A DNA stretch of 33,375 nucleotides from Thermoplasmatota archaeon (GTDB taxonomy: Archaea > Thermoplasmatota > JAQUQK01): positions 1-33,375 of the forward strand of contig JAQUQK010000002.1 of NCBI GenBank assembly GCA_028716125.1. The letters are read 5' to 3'. Below are positions 13,298 through 21,565 of this stretch, piece by piece. The notes below the pieces were generated by a model. The model did not search any database, had not been told where the DNA came from, and worked only from the letters and a program-made list of their open reading frames with translations. The translations under genes and the position numbers were made by a program. How positions within the stretch are numbered: the stretch's first letter is position 1; each line of letters begins with the position of its first letter.

Positions 13298-14394
13298 ACG
13301 AGGACCAGCTGAAGTCGCTCTCAAGCGACCCCCAGAAATGGACGCCAGAGCAGCGAAAGGAAGTGAACCGCGGCGAATCGCAGATTTATGAAGAGAACCA
13401 AGTGATAGAGCAGCGAACTATAACATGGCGCGACATAGCCGCGGCATACATAAGGCGGCACGGTGCAAGCAAACTCTGGGGCATGATTGGCATAGCTGCA
13501 ATGGAAATAGGCCTCATATTGGCGGCAATAATTTCTCAGGGCGATCCATTCTGGTTCCTGATGCTTGGCGCGGCTAACGTCCCATATCTGCTGGTATCGC
13601 AGTTCACGAAGAAATTCGAAGCGGCCGTGATGGCGAGGGATGCAAGATACGTTCTCTGCTATTCTGTCGCCGGAAAGGAGATACGATCATATTACAACGA
13701 CTGGAAGTTCAACGGCGCGCAATCGTTCAAATGCCACAAGACCGAGCTTGCTATGTTCGAATATTCCCAGGAGCTGGAAACGCTCGGGTACTTGCGCATA
13801 GATGGCCCGCGGGATTCGAAGCCATACGCCGGCATGAACATAATGATCGCGGATTACGTAAACCAGAACTCTATGCTTGTGATCCTGCCGCCATACGCAG
13901 AACTATCGAATCTCAGCTACCTGCTGGGCGCGGTTCCGGAAAACGATGAATGGATTGCCCAGATAGACGCAAGTGACGTTGATCTGAAGGAAAAGATAAG
14001 CTATCTTTCGCAGCGCATCAGAGAAATCGACGCAATGCCGGAATCATCATTCATCGGAAAATCCAAGCAGGAAGTGAAAATCGAGCTGATAAAGCAGCAG
14101 CTTTCCGCGCAGCGCGACAGGCTGAAGTTCAAGAAGCGCATCGAGAAGATAACCACCGACTACACGATGTACATGCAGTCGCAGAATGCAAGGCTCAAGT
14201 TCGAGAACGCGCAGCTCAGGATAGGATTTGCGACCGCCACTGATGTATATACCGCTGCAAGGATAAACGAGTTCTTCGGAAAGCCTCAGCCGCCGCGAGT
14301 AAGGGAGGAAACAATTACACTTGAGAAGACATTCGGATCTGATGTGCTGATTCCGGGGCTGAAGAAGTATTCAGGCGAAACAAAGCCAGCTTAA
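13288..14394 (+). CDS. Two-TM protein with large cytoplasmic coiled-coil domain
   Basis: 368 aa with a strong GGAGGTGCTTAA site. Two TM helices (63-82 and 87-104) form a hairpin near the N-terminus; the remaining 260 residues are cytoplasmic, with a mixed alpha/beta part (about 110-225) and a coiled coil (about 235-310, ISYLSQRIREIDAMPES ...). The shape recalls membrane docking subunits that recruit an ATPase in secretion or pilus machines, but no sequence motif proves this. Last gene of the 10471 operon. Confidence 0.6.
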   Translation: MAMNEDQLKSLSSDPQKWTPEQRKEVNRGESQIYEENQVIEQRTITWRDIAAAYIRRHGASKLWGMIGIAAMEIGLILAAIISQGDPFWFLMLGAANVPYLLVSQFTKKFEAAVMARDARYVLCYSVAGKEIRSYYNDWKFNGAQSFKCHKTELAMFEYSQELETLGYLRIDGPRDSKPYAGMNIMIADYVNQNSMLVILPPYAELSNLSYLLGAVPENDEWIAQIDASDVDLKEKISYLSQRIREIDAMPESSFIGKSKQEVKIELIKQQLSAQRDRLKFKKRIEKITTDYTMYMQSQNARLKFENAQLRIGFATATDVYTAARINEFFGKPQPPRVREETITLEKTFGSDVLIPGLKKYSGETKPA

Positions 14395-14455
14395 TCTCTT
14401 CTTTTTTCGTATACACAATTTTTATATTAGTTATGTGTATACATATTAGGATAGG
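14395..14455 (+). promoter_or_regulatory. Terminator + palindromic operator/promoter cassette, copy 1
   Basis: After the stop, CTCTTCTTTTTT should terminate the upstream operon. GTATACACA (14409-14417) and TGTGTATAC (14434-14442) are perfect inverted arms, and the TATA box TTTTTATATTA is exactly centred between them. ATG 14456 is about 30 nt from the TATA centre, so the mRNA is leaderless or nearly so. A repressor dimer bound here would cover the TATA box. A second copy lies at 19027-19086. Confidence 0.75.
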
Positions 14456-14983
14456 ATGCTACAGGGCAATGGTAAGATAGGTCCGAACCCGGAAAACACG
14501 GCAGAATACATTGCATACCTGATGGGTTTGCCGCCAGAAGTTCGTCTCCCTCTAGCATGCGGCGAGGAGCGATCCATCCAATACACACAATTTTCAGAGA
14601 TTTTATCGCGCCTGGTAAAGAACGGGCTTATTTCTCAAGAGACGTCTGAAGAAGGGCTGGCATACTACCTTGACAGGAATTTCAAGATGGGCATAGCCGA
14701 GAAGCTTGGAAAGGAGCGCCTGGATCCTGCAGTGCTCTCGGCAGTCGCAAGCGCCAACATAAAGCCGGACAGCCCCCCATCAATAATCGAATATGCTGAC
14801 AAAACCCCCATTCCGCTGCAGGTAGCTAGGAAATTTGCAGCATCGGAAATTAGGAAGGGCGCAAAGATTCTCATTCCGGAGCCGATAGAACCTGGGCGGG
14901 AGCCGCATCATCCATCTGAAATACAGTCTGGAGACGGCAACGAGCCCAAAACCGCAGCCGAGGTATGTGTGCAAGGTGGTTGA
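14456..14983 (+). CDS. Winged-helix-like protein preceding the ATPase
   Basis: 175 aa, near-leaderless start ATG 14456. The segment ERSIQYTQFSEILSRLVKNG ... EGLAYYLDRN looks like a winged helix (helix-turn-helix plus hairpin). The rest is helical with a Pro-rich, acidic tail. Its stop abuts the GTG of the ATPase gene, so both are made together. By position it could be the DNA-recognition partner of the ATPase, as small and large terminase subunits pair, but no homology supports that. Confidence 0.55.
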   Translation: MLQGNGKIGPNPENTAEYIAYLMGLPPEVRLPLACGEERSIQYTQFSEILSRLVKNGLISQETSEEGLAYYLDRNFKMGIAEKLGKERLDPAVLSAVASANIKPDSPPSIIEYADKTPIPLQVARKFAASEIRKGAKILIPEPIEPGREPHHPSEIQSGDGNEPKTAAEVCVQGG

Positions 14984-17062
14984 GTGGACCAGCGCCCGGG
15001 GTTTATTGACATAACGAAGATAAACCTCGACAACGGAACGTGCCTTTCTGCCCTGAACGCCGAAGTAAGCTTCCGCCGGTCGTATTATGTCAGCAAGCCC
15101 GAAGACATTTCAAACGGATTCTACGGCGCGCTCCTCACGCCATGGCCGAAGGCCCCACGCGCAGATGCCAATGCGATAATCTCAAAAGTCATTTCTGTCG
15201 TTGGCCCGATAGGGTGCGGAAAGACCGAATTGTGCAAAGCCATAGCATTTGAATGTCTGGGCAATTATGGCGAGGCCGACACGGAAATCCTGTTCGGAAG
15301 GACATTCCGCAGCATACTGTACCGCGGAAGATTCCCAAAAGGAAAGCACGTTTGGGTGATTATAGTCGACGATGCCGGCGCAGGACAGGATTCAAGAAGC
15401 GGCATGGATGGGGAAAAGAAGGAAGAAACCCACATGCTTGCGGAAATAAGGCACCTGCTGCTGGAAAAGGCAGAGGTAAACGAAGGAATTGTCATCGTCA
15501 TAGAGAACGTGCAGCTCCCATCAATGATAGACAAGCGCTTCGAGCAGAAGAGGTTTGCGGAAATCTACAAGGCGGCGCTCGAAGGCAGAAACAGGCTCGA
15601 AATGCAGAATCGCTTCAAGCAGGAAGGCCATTATGATTGGGTGCCATGGATAATTGACAATTCAAGAAAAGCTTCAGGCGAGCCTTCGCCGGAACAGGAA
15701 ACGGCCAAATCCCGCGCACTCACATTCCCCGGCTCTTTCGGCGACTTTCAGCCGGGATATCTGTCAACAACCATGGTGCCGGAATGGTTTGTAAAGAAAA
15801 TACAGTTTATTTCGGACAACGAAGGCGAATCGAAGGACGATGTCATTCTTGACGAGCTTATCGCTGATTTCCTCTCTAAATCCATCCAGTATAACTTCTG
15901 GTCAAACTCGCAGGTAGGGGACAAGCAGCGGTCTGTCGAGCTATATCTCGAAGACATCCAGAAATATAAGAAAATCTCTGGGCGGAGCATAGGCAGGGAA
16001 GAGGAAGGGATAATCCGGACTCCGGGATTCTCAAAGAAGATGTTCACGAAGCTGTCAATCAAGATGCCGGACAAGAAAGCGCAGGAATTCGAGCAGAAGC
16101 GCGTCTGGGCCCGCAGCATAATCGAGTTCATGGAAAACGATGTCATGCGCTACACGCCACGAACAAAGGGCGCAAAAGACCGCGTGATGATCCGCGCAAT
16201 GCTGAAATGGCCTAACGAGCATTATTATCTGGAATCGAACTGGCCAATGATATGGAAGATTGTCTGCGCAGCATGGGACGAGAAATACCCGATCGGGCCG
16301 GAAGCAAAGCAAGTTGCGGAATCTGCCAGGGAAACAGCAAAGGAAGCGATGGAATCTGGAAATGTGCTCCGGAGCGTGGGCGGTTTTCCGGGAATTGACT
16401 TCCGCGAGGTCATTCGAATTGCAAAGGGAAATGACAACGAATCTGAAAGGAAGTGTGATTATGATGCGCTGGAATTCTCGACGATAGGAAACGCCGGCGA
16501 CCTGGACGAAAACGGCAACCCGTCTGTATATAGCGTCAGGGAACTGACAAGCAAGAACATATTTGGGGTCCCTCTCAAGAGCGATGCGGCAAAGCAGCGC
16601 CTGCACCGCGCAAGGGGGAAGATTTCCACGGTTCTTGGCAGCATTTTCGAGGAATGGATGGCAGGAATGCTGAAAAAAGGCTATGAGCTGCCGTATGCGA
16701 TAGAGAACATCGAGGAAGTCGTCCACGGTGGCGGAGAGAGCGAGCCGGATATCGTAGTGAGACACAAGGACGGCTCATATTCGGTCCTGTCGCTGAAGGC
16801 GAGGGTAACCGAGCGCAGCGAGTCTTTTGCGGAAACAGACTTCATGCCAGAAATAGCGGAAATGGAGAAGCTACGCGCAGAAGGCAGGCAGGCGAAGATG
16901 TTCATACTGTATACTAACGTGATCAGAAACACGCTTGCATATCGAGCGATAACGCACAGGTCGCAGCTGAAGGGATGCACACCGTTCAGGCCGGACGAGA
17001 GCACGGACGGATTGGAGCTGTCGAAGGCAGCCAAGGCGGTGGCAGAATATAATCAGAAGTGA
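14984..17062 (+). CDS. P-loop ATPase fused to PD-(D/E)XK-like domain
   Basis: 692 aa, GTG start after AAGGTGGTTGA. Walker A is GPIGCGKTE (74-82), Walker B VWVIIVDDAG (123-132), and IVIVIENVQLPSMIDKRFEQ (about 165-190) fits a sensor strand. The middle 300 residues are helical. Near 580-630, SIFEEWMAGMLKKGYELPYA and then SEPDIVVRHKDGSYSVLSLK resemble the E...PD...(x)xK core of PD-(D/E)XK nucleases, with Ser in place of the usual Glu/Asp before Leu-Lys. A DNA motor with nuclease activity is the best reading: packaging, DNA transfer or defence. It is not a classical terminase, FtsK/HerA or VirB4 by motifs I can see. Confidence 0.7.
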   Translation: MDQRPGFIDITKINLDNGTCLSALNAEVSFRRSYYVSKPEDISNGFYGALLTPWPKAPRADANAIISKVISVVGPIGCGKTELCKAIAFECLGNYGEADTEILFGRTFRSILYRGRFPKGKHVWVIIVDDAGAGQDSRSGMDGEKKEETHMLAEIRHLLLEKAEVNEGIVIVIENVQLPSMIDKRFEQKRFAEIYKAALEGRNRLEMQNRFKQEGHYDWVPWIIDNSRKASGEPSPEQETAKSRALTFPGSFGDFQPGYLSTTMVPEWFVKKIQFISDNEGESKDDVILDELIADFLSKSIQYNFWSNSQVGDKQRSVELYLEDIQKYKKISGRSIGREEEGIIRTPGFSKKMFTKLSIKMPDKKAQEFEQKRVWARSIIEFMENDVMRYTPRTKGAKDRVMIRAMLKWPNEHYYLESNWPMIWKIVCAAWDEKYPIGPEAKQVAESARETAKEAMESGNVLRSVGGFPGIDFREVIRIAKGNDNESERKCDYDALEFSTIGNAGDLDENGNPSVYSVRELTSKNIFGVPLKSDAAKQRLHRARGKISTVLGSIFEEWMAGMLKKGYELPYAIENIEEVVHGGGESEPDIVVRHKDGSYSVLSLKARVTERSESFAETDFMPEIAEMEKLRAEGRQAKMFILYTNVIRNTLAYRAITHRSQLKGCTPFRPDESTDGLELSKAAKAVAEYNQK

Positions 17063-17066
17063 TACA

Positions 17067-17471
17067 ATGGAAGGAGAAACAGCAAATCAAGGCACAGGAC
17101 AGGCGGCGCCAGTAGCGGCCGCAGAGAACCCGCAGGGTGTAACGGAATGTTTACAAAACGTAACACCGGTGCAGCAGGCCGAACAGCAAAAGCCGGACAA
17201 ATATAAGCAGGCATGCGGCCTTATGAATGAGCATACAAAGCTTGCATGCGCACACAGCAATCTGGCATATGTGGCAATGTCGCTGATGCTCGCATTCGCG
17301 CTCAATCTGGCGCAAGGTTCCAGAATCGCATCGTTCATTGGCGGCAATGTGTTGATTTTTGTTGCAGTGGGACTCGGTTTTGCGTATATGGTCCTAAAGA
17401 TCCGCAGCAACAGGAAGGATGCGGAAGTAGTGAAAAAGCTGGAGGAGTTACTTAAATCAAATCTAAACTGA
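17067..17471 (+). CDS. Two-TM protein, 134 aa
   Basis: Starts five bases after the ATPase stop with AGTGATACA as ribosome-binding site. Residues 1-60 are Gln/Ala-rich and soluble, TM helices at about 66-83 and 88-110, then a basic tail. Co-transcribed with the ATPase, so it may be its membrane anchor. No family recognised. Confidence 0.6.
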   Translation: MEGETANQGTGQAAPVAAAENPQGVTECLQNVTPVQQAEQQKPDKYKQACGLMNEHTKLACAHSNLAYVAMSLMLAFALNLAQGSRIASFIGGNVLIFVAVGLGFAYMVLKIRSNRKDAEVVKKLEELLKSNLN

Positions 17472-17520
17472 TTTCTGACACACCCATTCTTTTATAAATT
17501 CATCCCATTCTTTTTTAATG
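17472..17520 (+). promoter_or_regulatory. CTGACACACCC/TATA promoter cassette, copy 1
   Basis: Contains TTTCTGACACACCC, then CATTCTTTTATAAATT with the TATA box (17491-17500), then a second CATTCTT. The same block precedes genes 20202, 21566 and 26895. An ATG at 17518, about where transcription should begin, is out of frame with the real start at 17526. Confidence 0.8.
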
Positions 17521-17525
17521 ATATC

Positions 17526-18632
17526 ATGGCGGAATACGTTCAACTCAAGCACCAAGTAAAAACTCCTCCGAAAAAAACATTTTTTAATAAGGCGCAAAAG
17601 GAAGGAAAGGAGATATTCGGAGATGCAGGAAAAAGCACCAAGAGCCTCGCAAAATCCGTGATTTCCGCCCCTCCTGCGCTCCTTGGCAGCGCAGTGATAA
17701 CCACGACAAACCTGGTAAACATGGCAATCGTGCTTTTCGGCGCTCTGGCGTTTTTCTTCATACCGCTGGCGATACTTCCTGTGGGCGGCTGGGCGATATT
17801 TGCCATCTTCAGTTTCATAATCGGTCTAGGGTACTGGATGATTGCAACGTTCCTGACTTCGATGGCAAGCATATTTGTTGTGGGGATTGGCGGCGTAGGT
17901 TCGGGAATAGTCGGCGGTCTTGGATCGCTCTTCAAATGGGTGCTTAATCTATTCGGAAATGATGTGGGAACGAAATGGTTCATAGCAACCATCCAGCCAA
18001 TACTTGATTCTATAATCCCGTCTGCATCTAAGATAAATGTGGTTGCGCCGTCTCTTTACACTCTCGATCAGTTCAAGCTTGCAGGAAACGACATAACCGC
18101 ATACAAGCAGCCGCTTTTCAATTTCCTCGCCGACAAGCTGGGCCTTTCTGCATGGAAGATCGACACATCATTTTGGGCCGGAATCGGAGACGGGCTGATA
18201 TCTGGGATAAAATCGCTTCCGGTTGTCGTCCAGCTTCTGATTGGCGTAGGTATAGTAGGACTGGTGCTGTTTGTTCCGATACAGCTGCTGCGCAAGAGCA
18301 TATCAAAGAAAGACGGCCCAGCAAAGCAGGGATATGCAGAGAGGGCAAAGGCGTTCTTCTCTGGCGCAAAGTCGAAAGCGTCAGGCGCATTCGCAAAGGC
18401 CAAAGGCGGAGCTTCGACTGCATACGGCAAGGCGCGCACGATGCTCAACACAGTGGATACCAAGTCGGTGCTGTTCATAATCGGCGGAGCGACTATCGGA
18501 TTGGCGGCGCTCCTGATATTCTCAAAGGCGTACATCTCGGCGGCAGTAATTGGCGCGCTTGGAATTGCCGGCGCTGTGGCCGTGGTGTATATGTCGAAAA
18601 AGCCTAGCGGGGCAAAGGCGGTGATCGCATGA
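17526..18632 (+). CDS. Polytopic membrane protein with basic loop
   Basis: 368 aa, start ATG in GATATCATGGCG. About six hydrophobic helices: three to four between residues 57 and 150 (including Gly-rich VGIGGVGSGIVGGLGSLF), one near 240-262, two near 315-360. A Lys/Ala-rich cytoplasmic loop (SKASGAFAKAKGGASTAYGK) precedes the last two. It could be the central channel or scaffold of the membrane system; no transporter family is recognised. ATGA-coupled to the next gene. Confidence 0.65.
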   Translation: MAEYVQLKHQVKTPPKKTFFNKAQKEGKEIFGDAGKSTKSLAKSVISAPPALLGSAVITTTNLVNMAIVLFGALAFFFIPLAILPVGGWAIFAIFSFIIGLGYWMIATFLTSMASIFVVGIGGVGSGIVGGLGSLFKWVLNLFGNDVGTKWFIATIQPILDSIIPSASKINVVAPSLYTLDQFKLAGNDITAYKQPLFNFLADKLGLSAWKIDTSFWAGIGDGLISGIKSLPVVVQLLIGVGIVGLVLFVPIQLLRKSISKKDGPAKQGYAERAKAFFSGAKSKASGAFAKAKGGASTAYGKARTMLNTVDTKSVLFIIGGATIGLAALLIFSKAYISAAVIGALGIAGAVAVVYMSKKPSGAKAVIA

Positions 18633-19030
18633 GTGAAACGAATTCAGATGAAAAGCAGAAGGTCTTGATAACGAACATAGCCGTAGGGGCAATACTCGTG
18701 TTCTTCAGCATGGTAGCCGTAGTAGGTGGATTCTCGATAATGCAGAATCCCACGGATCCAATTGTGTACACGATACTGCTGCTGCCAATGGCAATAGTAG
18801 TGAATACGATAGTCATATGGAGAAACATGCTCCCTGGAAAGCAGATACTGGCAATGGTGAGTGGGTCTGCCGCAATGGTCATGGGGATTGGGATGCTACA
18901 GTTCGTGAAGATCGACGTCAACTCTGTGACAATAATGGCATCTGTCATCTTCCTGGTTCCGTCGGCATATCTGTTCAGCGTCGCATTCGGCAAGCCGTTT
19001 TGGCCATTCAAGGTCAAAAAAGCGGCTTAA
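18629..19030 (+). CDS. Four-TM protein, 133 aa
   Basis: ATGA overlap with the preceding gene. Four hydrophobic helices fill residues 14-123, with short loops and a basic C-terminus (FKVKKAA). Likely partner of the polytopic protein upstream. Function unknown. The ORF 18817-19881 that runs over its end is a forward extension of the next gene. Confidence 0.65.
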   Translation: MSETNSDEKQKVLITNIAVGAILVFFSMVAVVGGFSIMQNPTDPIVYTILLLPMAIVVNTIVIWRNMLPGKQILAMVSGSAAMVMGIGMLQFVKIDVNSVTIMASVIFLVPSAYLFSVAFGKPFWPFKVKKAA

Positions 19031-19086
19031 TCTCTTCTTTTTTCGTATACACAATTTTTATATTATTTCTGTGTATACATTATTGC
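19027..19086 (+). promoter_or_regulatory. Terminator + palindromic operator/promoter cassette, copy 2
   Basis: Nearly identical over about 57 bp to 14392-14448, including stop codon TTAATCTCTTCTTTTTTCG. Arms GTATACACA (19045-19053) and TGTGTATAC (19070-19078) flank the TATA box TTTTTATATTA. GTG 19087 is about 26 nt downstream of the TATA centre, so the transcript is leaderless. Confidence 0.75.
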
Positions 19087-19881
19087 GTGGAGAACGGAGA
19101 CGAAGATATTGCGTTCCTGCTCCAGGCAACTAGCCATCGGCCGCACGATTTGGCCGTATGGGCGCTGAATGATTTTTTGGAAATGCCGCCAAAGATGCAC
19201 CCCTATCTTATTCTCCCCGAAAAAAAGCGTAAGCAGTATGTTTCCAAACCGCTCCCACGGCACATCGAGGAATATCTGGGCGAATCCTGTCTTGCGCGCA
19301 TGGATTTTTATGGGAGGGGAATGGACTTGGCAAACGAGATTTTCCACTGGTGGGCGGGCCAGATGGCAAAAAGCATAATGAATGCATCAAATGGGGTGGG
19401 AATATCGTGCGCATACGAGCCAGTGCCGATAAAGTCGCCTAGCATATCTGCAAAATACTATCAGATAAAAGCGCAATGGGATGCAAACCAAAGCAGCAAA
19501 TACAGGCGCAGCATTTGGCGCCACAGGCTTTTTTCCATGGTTGTTGTGCCAAAAGCATACTGTGAAAAGTTGAAACGCACGTATCCGCAGCTCAGCGGAG
19601 CCAAAGCGATAGGCATGCTGCTGCATTTCAAATATGAAAATTACAAGCACGACCCATTTTTGTCAGTAGCAGATCTATTCCACAACTCCACTTTCGAAGA
19701 GCACGAGAAAAGGAAAGGGATACGAATCACATATCCGGAAGGAAAACATGAAGAGATAACGTGCTGGATTTACTATCTAATGAGAAAAGGCGTGATTAGC
19801 GGAATAGAAGAATTGGTTTGCAGAATAATAGACGGGATGGGGGATGGAAATGGTTCAAAACCAGGAAGGACTGTCAGTTGA
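19087..19881 (+). CDS. Soluble hypothetical protein, 264 aa
   Basis: The leaderless GTG start is chosen from the promoter position; the track's 18817 start lies inside the upstream gene. The protein (MENGDEDIAFLLQATSHRPH...) is soluble, mixed alpha/beta, with a Trp/Tyr-rich middle and IWRHRLFSMVVVPKAYCEKL. The last third (GKHEEITCWIYYLMRKGVIS) could be a winged helix. It shares its operator with the ATPase operon, so it is probably expressed at the same time. Family not recognised. Confidence 0.6.
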   Translation: MENGDEDIAFLLQATSHRPHDLAVWALNDFLEMPPKMHPYLILPEKKRKQYVSKPLPRHIEEYLGESCLARMDFYGRGMDLANEIFHWWAGQMAKSIMNASNGVGISCAYEPVPIKSPSISAKYYQIKAQWDANQSSKYRRSIWRHRLFSMVVVPKAYCEKLKRTYPQLSGAKAIGMLLHFKYENYKHDPFLSVADLFHNSTFEEHEKRKGIRITYPEGKHEEITCWIYYLMRKGVISGIEELVCRIIDGMGDGNGSKPGRTVS

Positions 19882-20128
19882 AGGCCTGTGGGAGAGATGG
19901 CAAGGGGATTCGGCCCTGCAGAAACAATACCGTTTCAATTTTCCTCAATTTGTGATGGATTCAGTTCCGGCGTTCGAGCCGAATCGTGAATGTATCATAC
20001 AAACCGCGGTGCGAGTAGAAATTTTATTCAAGCGGACACGGGAAACCCCTATGCTGCAGACAAATGCCCGGATGGGGAATCAGGCAACTCTCAGGTTAAG
20101 CATGGCAAGCATACGCGGCTATTTCTGA
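19844..20128 (+). CDS. Hypothetical protein, 94 aa
   Basis: Overlaps the preceding gene by 38 bases; GGGATGGGGG upstream can serve as ribosome-binding site. The product (MVQNQEGLSVEGLWERWQGD...) is soluble with no motif that I recognise. The overlap is larger than usual in this window, so the start is uncertain. Confidence 0.45.
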   Translation: MEMVQNQEGLSVEGLWERWQGDSALQKQYRFNFPQFVMDSVPAFEPNRECIIQTAVRVEILFKRTRETPMLQTNARMGNQATLRLSMASIRGYF

Positions 20129-20189
20129 TACACTTTTTTTATTTCTGACACACCCATTCTTTTATAAATTCATCTCATTCTTGTAGAAT
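20121..20189 (+). promoter_or_regulatory. CTGACACACCC/TATA promoter cassette, copy 2
   Basis: TTTCTGACACACCC starts at 20142; TATA box TTTATAAATT at 20161-20170, followed by CATCTCATTCTT. A partial extra copy of the upstream box, ATTTCTGATACAC, lies 20 bp earlier at 20121 and overlaps the stop of the previous gene. Confidence 0.8.
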
Positions 20190-20201
20190 GGTGATAAATA
20201 A

Positions 20202-21155
20202 ATGGCAAATCAACCAAGCAAGAACAGAGGCCTCTTCAGCGGGCTCTTCGGGGGGGTAATATTTTTGCTCGCCCTCGTTGGACTCGTACTGGGAGCGACA
20301 TCGAACGGATGGGCGGTACAAAGGAACGCGAATGCAGCGGACGGAAAGGTGGTTGCAACCGAATCGCCTTTTGAAGCAGACGACTGGACCGGAGATTATC
20401 ACTTCATAAACGCAACTGAAGTGACGGCTGGCCATGACGATATCCTGTCGACATACGACATAGCATTCAACAGCACATCCGGAGAACTTTCGTGCGCAAT
20501 CGCCGACGCGAAAGTCCTGAGCAACATAAACCACTCTGAATTCGACATTGGCGAATTCTACGCAGAGATGGTTAATGAGGGATACTCCCTGCAGGAGATG
20601 TTCGACAACATGGATACGTTCATACAAGTGAACATCACTGAAATAACCGGCTTCGAGGACGATCCAGAAGACAACGAGTTCACAATGGTCGTCAAGATCG
20701 GAACATATGTGATTGGAACATTCACGTTCACAGAAGAAGAAGTCGACGATGGCGACGCAGTGGCCCTCTGCTACGTATCCGATGAAACGCTCCGCAAGGC
20801 AATGGCAGCTGCAAGCGCAGACTTTGACGAGGACATATGCGGCGAGACATACCTTACCATAGACATCTATGGCGTATATCTCTCGAATGCAGGCGGAGTA
20901 GTGTCGTTCCAGGTTCCTGGAGCAAACGATGATACTGTCGCGCAGAAGATAACGAAGATGGATGGAAGCGGAATCTACGCATATGATGCAACTAAGCTCA
21001 TACCATATAGAGAGACCTATTCAATATTGGGCACTGGATGGTTCGTGCTGTTGATACTGGCATGCGCGATAGCGGTTCCAGGTATGCTCAAGGACCTTGG
21101 GCTTGTCCTGACGGGAAAGAAGAAGCTTGACTCGCTCTACAGCAGGGAGGGATAA
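20202..21155 (+). CDS. N-TM/ectodomain/C-TM envelope protein
   Basis: 317 aa behind GGTGATAAATAA. TM at about 14-33, an acidic external domain 36-272 with several N-glycosylation sequons (NATE, NSTS, NHSE, NITE) and beta-rich strands, and a second TM at about 276-298 (GWFVLLILACAIAVPGML) with a short basic tail. The acidic ectodomain with sequons suggests an exposed surface or virion envelope protein. No family recognised. Confidence 0.65.
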   Translation: MANQPSKNRGLFSGLFGGVIFLLALVGLVLGATSNGWAVQRNANAADGKVVATESPFEADDWTGDYHFINATEVTAGHDDILSTYDIAFNSTSGELSCAIADAKVLSNINHSEFDIGEFYAEMVNEGYSLQEMFDNMDTFIQVNITEITGFEDDPEDNEFTMVVKIGTYVIGTFTFTEEEVDDGDAVALCYVSDETLRKAMAAASADFDEDICGETYLTIDIYGVYLSNAGGVVSFQVPGANDDTVAQKITKMDGSGIYAYDATKLIPYRETYSILGTGWFVLLILACAIAVPGMLKDLGLVLTGKKKLDSLYSREG

Positions 21156-21156
21156 A

Positions 21157-21489
21157 ATGACCGCACTAGCAGTAGGAAACTTCTTCTCCCAGTGGCTGAT
21201 AATAATCGGCCTGATAGGAGCAGCAATAGCCATCCTCTACGGCTATAGCCGGGGGGCAAAGAAAGGCGCAAATCCGCTCTTGGCGGTATTATGCATCGCC
21301 GGAATAATCACGGCTGCATATTATCTCTTCAGCGTGTTCGTTCCGGGGAATTTCCTCGGCTTCATGCTGAGCGCGAACGGCGGAACGTTCCTGCAGATAT
21401 GGGGATATCTTATCTGCACCTTCATGGCACTGCTCTATGCATCAATCTGGGTGACGGCAGTCGTATCACGCGGAAAGGCGCTCACCTAA
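21157..21489 (+). CDS. Three-TM protein, 110 aa
   Basis: ATG 21157 with GGGAGGGATAAA as ribosome-binding site, one base after the previous stop. Three hydrophobic helices (about 8-27, 38-60, 72-100) separated by short loops (SRGAKKGAN). Co-expressed with the ectodomain protein upstream and probably part of the same complex. Confidence 0.65.
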   Translation: MTALAVGNFFSQWLIIIGLIGAAIAILYGYSRGAKKGANPLLAVLCIAGIITAAYYLFSVFVPGNFLGFMLSANGGTFLQIWGYLICTFMALLYASIWVTAVVSRGKALT

Positions 21490-21519
21490 TCCGCGGCACT
21501 TTTTCTTCATCTTTTTCCT

Positions 21520-21565
21520 TTTCTGACACACCCATTCTTTTATAAATTCATCTCATTCTTTTTTA
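21520..21565 (+). promoter_or_regulatory. CTGACACACCC/TATA promoter cassette, copy 3
   Basis: TTTCTGACACACCC from 21520, TATA box TTTATAAATT at 21539-21548, CATTCTT at 21554-21560. T-rich tracts just upstream (TTTTTCTTCATCTTTTTCC) should terminate the previous operon. ATG 21566 is about 22 nt from the TATA centre, so the mRNA is leaderless. Confidence 0.8.

Noticed and set aside
14984-17062. Classical phage terminase, FtsK/HerA or VirB4 assignment
   Set aside because: Only Walker motifs are shared; the nuclease part looks PD-(D/E)XK-like and I see no arginine-finger or RNase H-fold signature, so a family name would be invented.
18817-19086. N-terminal extension of gene 19087
   Set aside because: It lies inside the upstream membrane gene and across the terminator-promoter cassette; the leaderless GTG at 19087 fits the TATA position.
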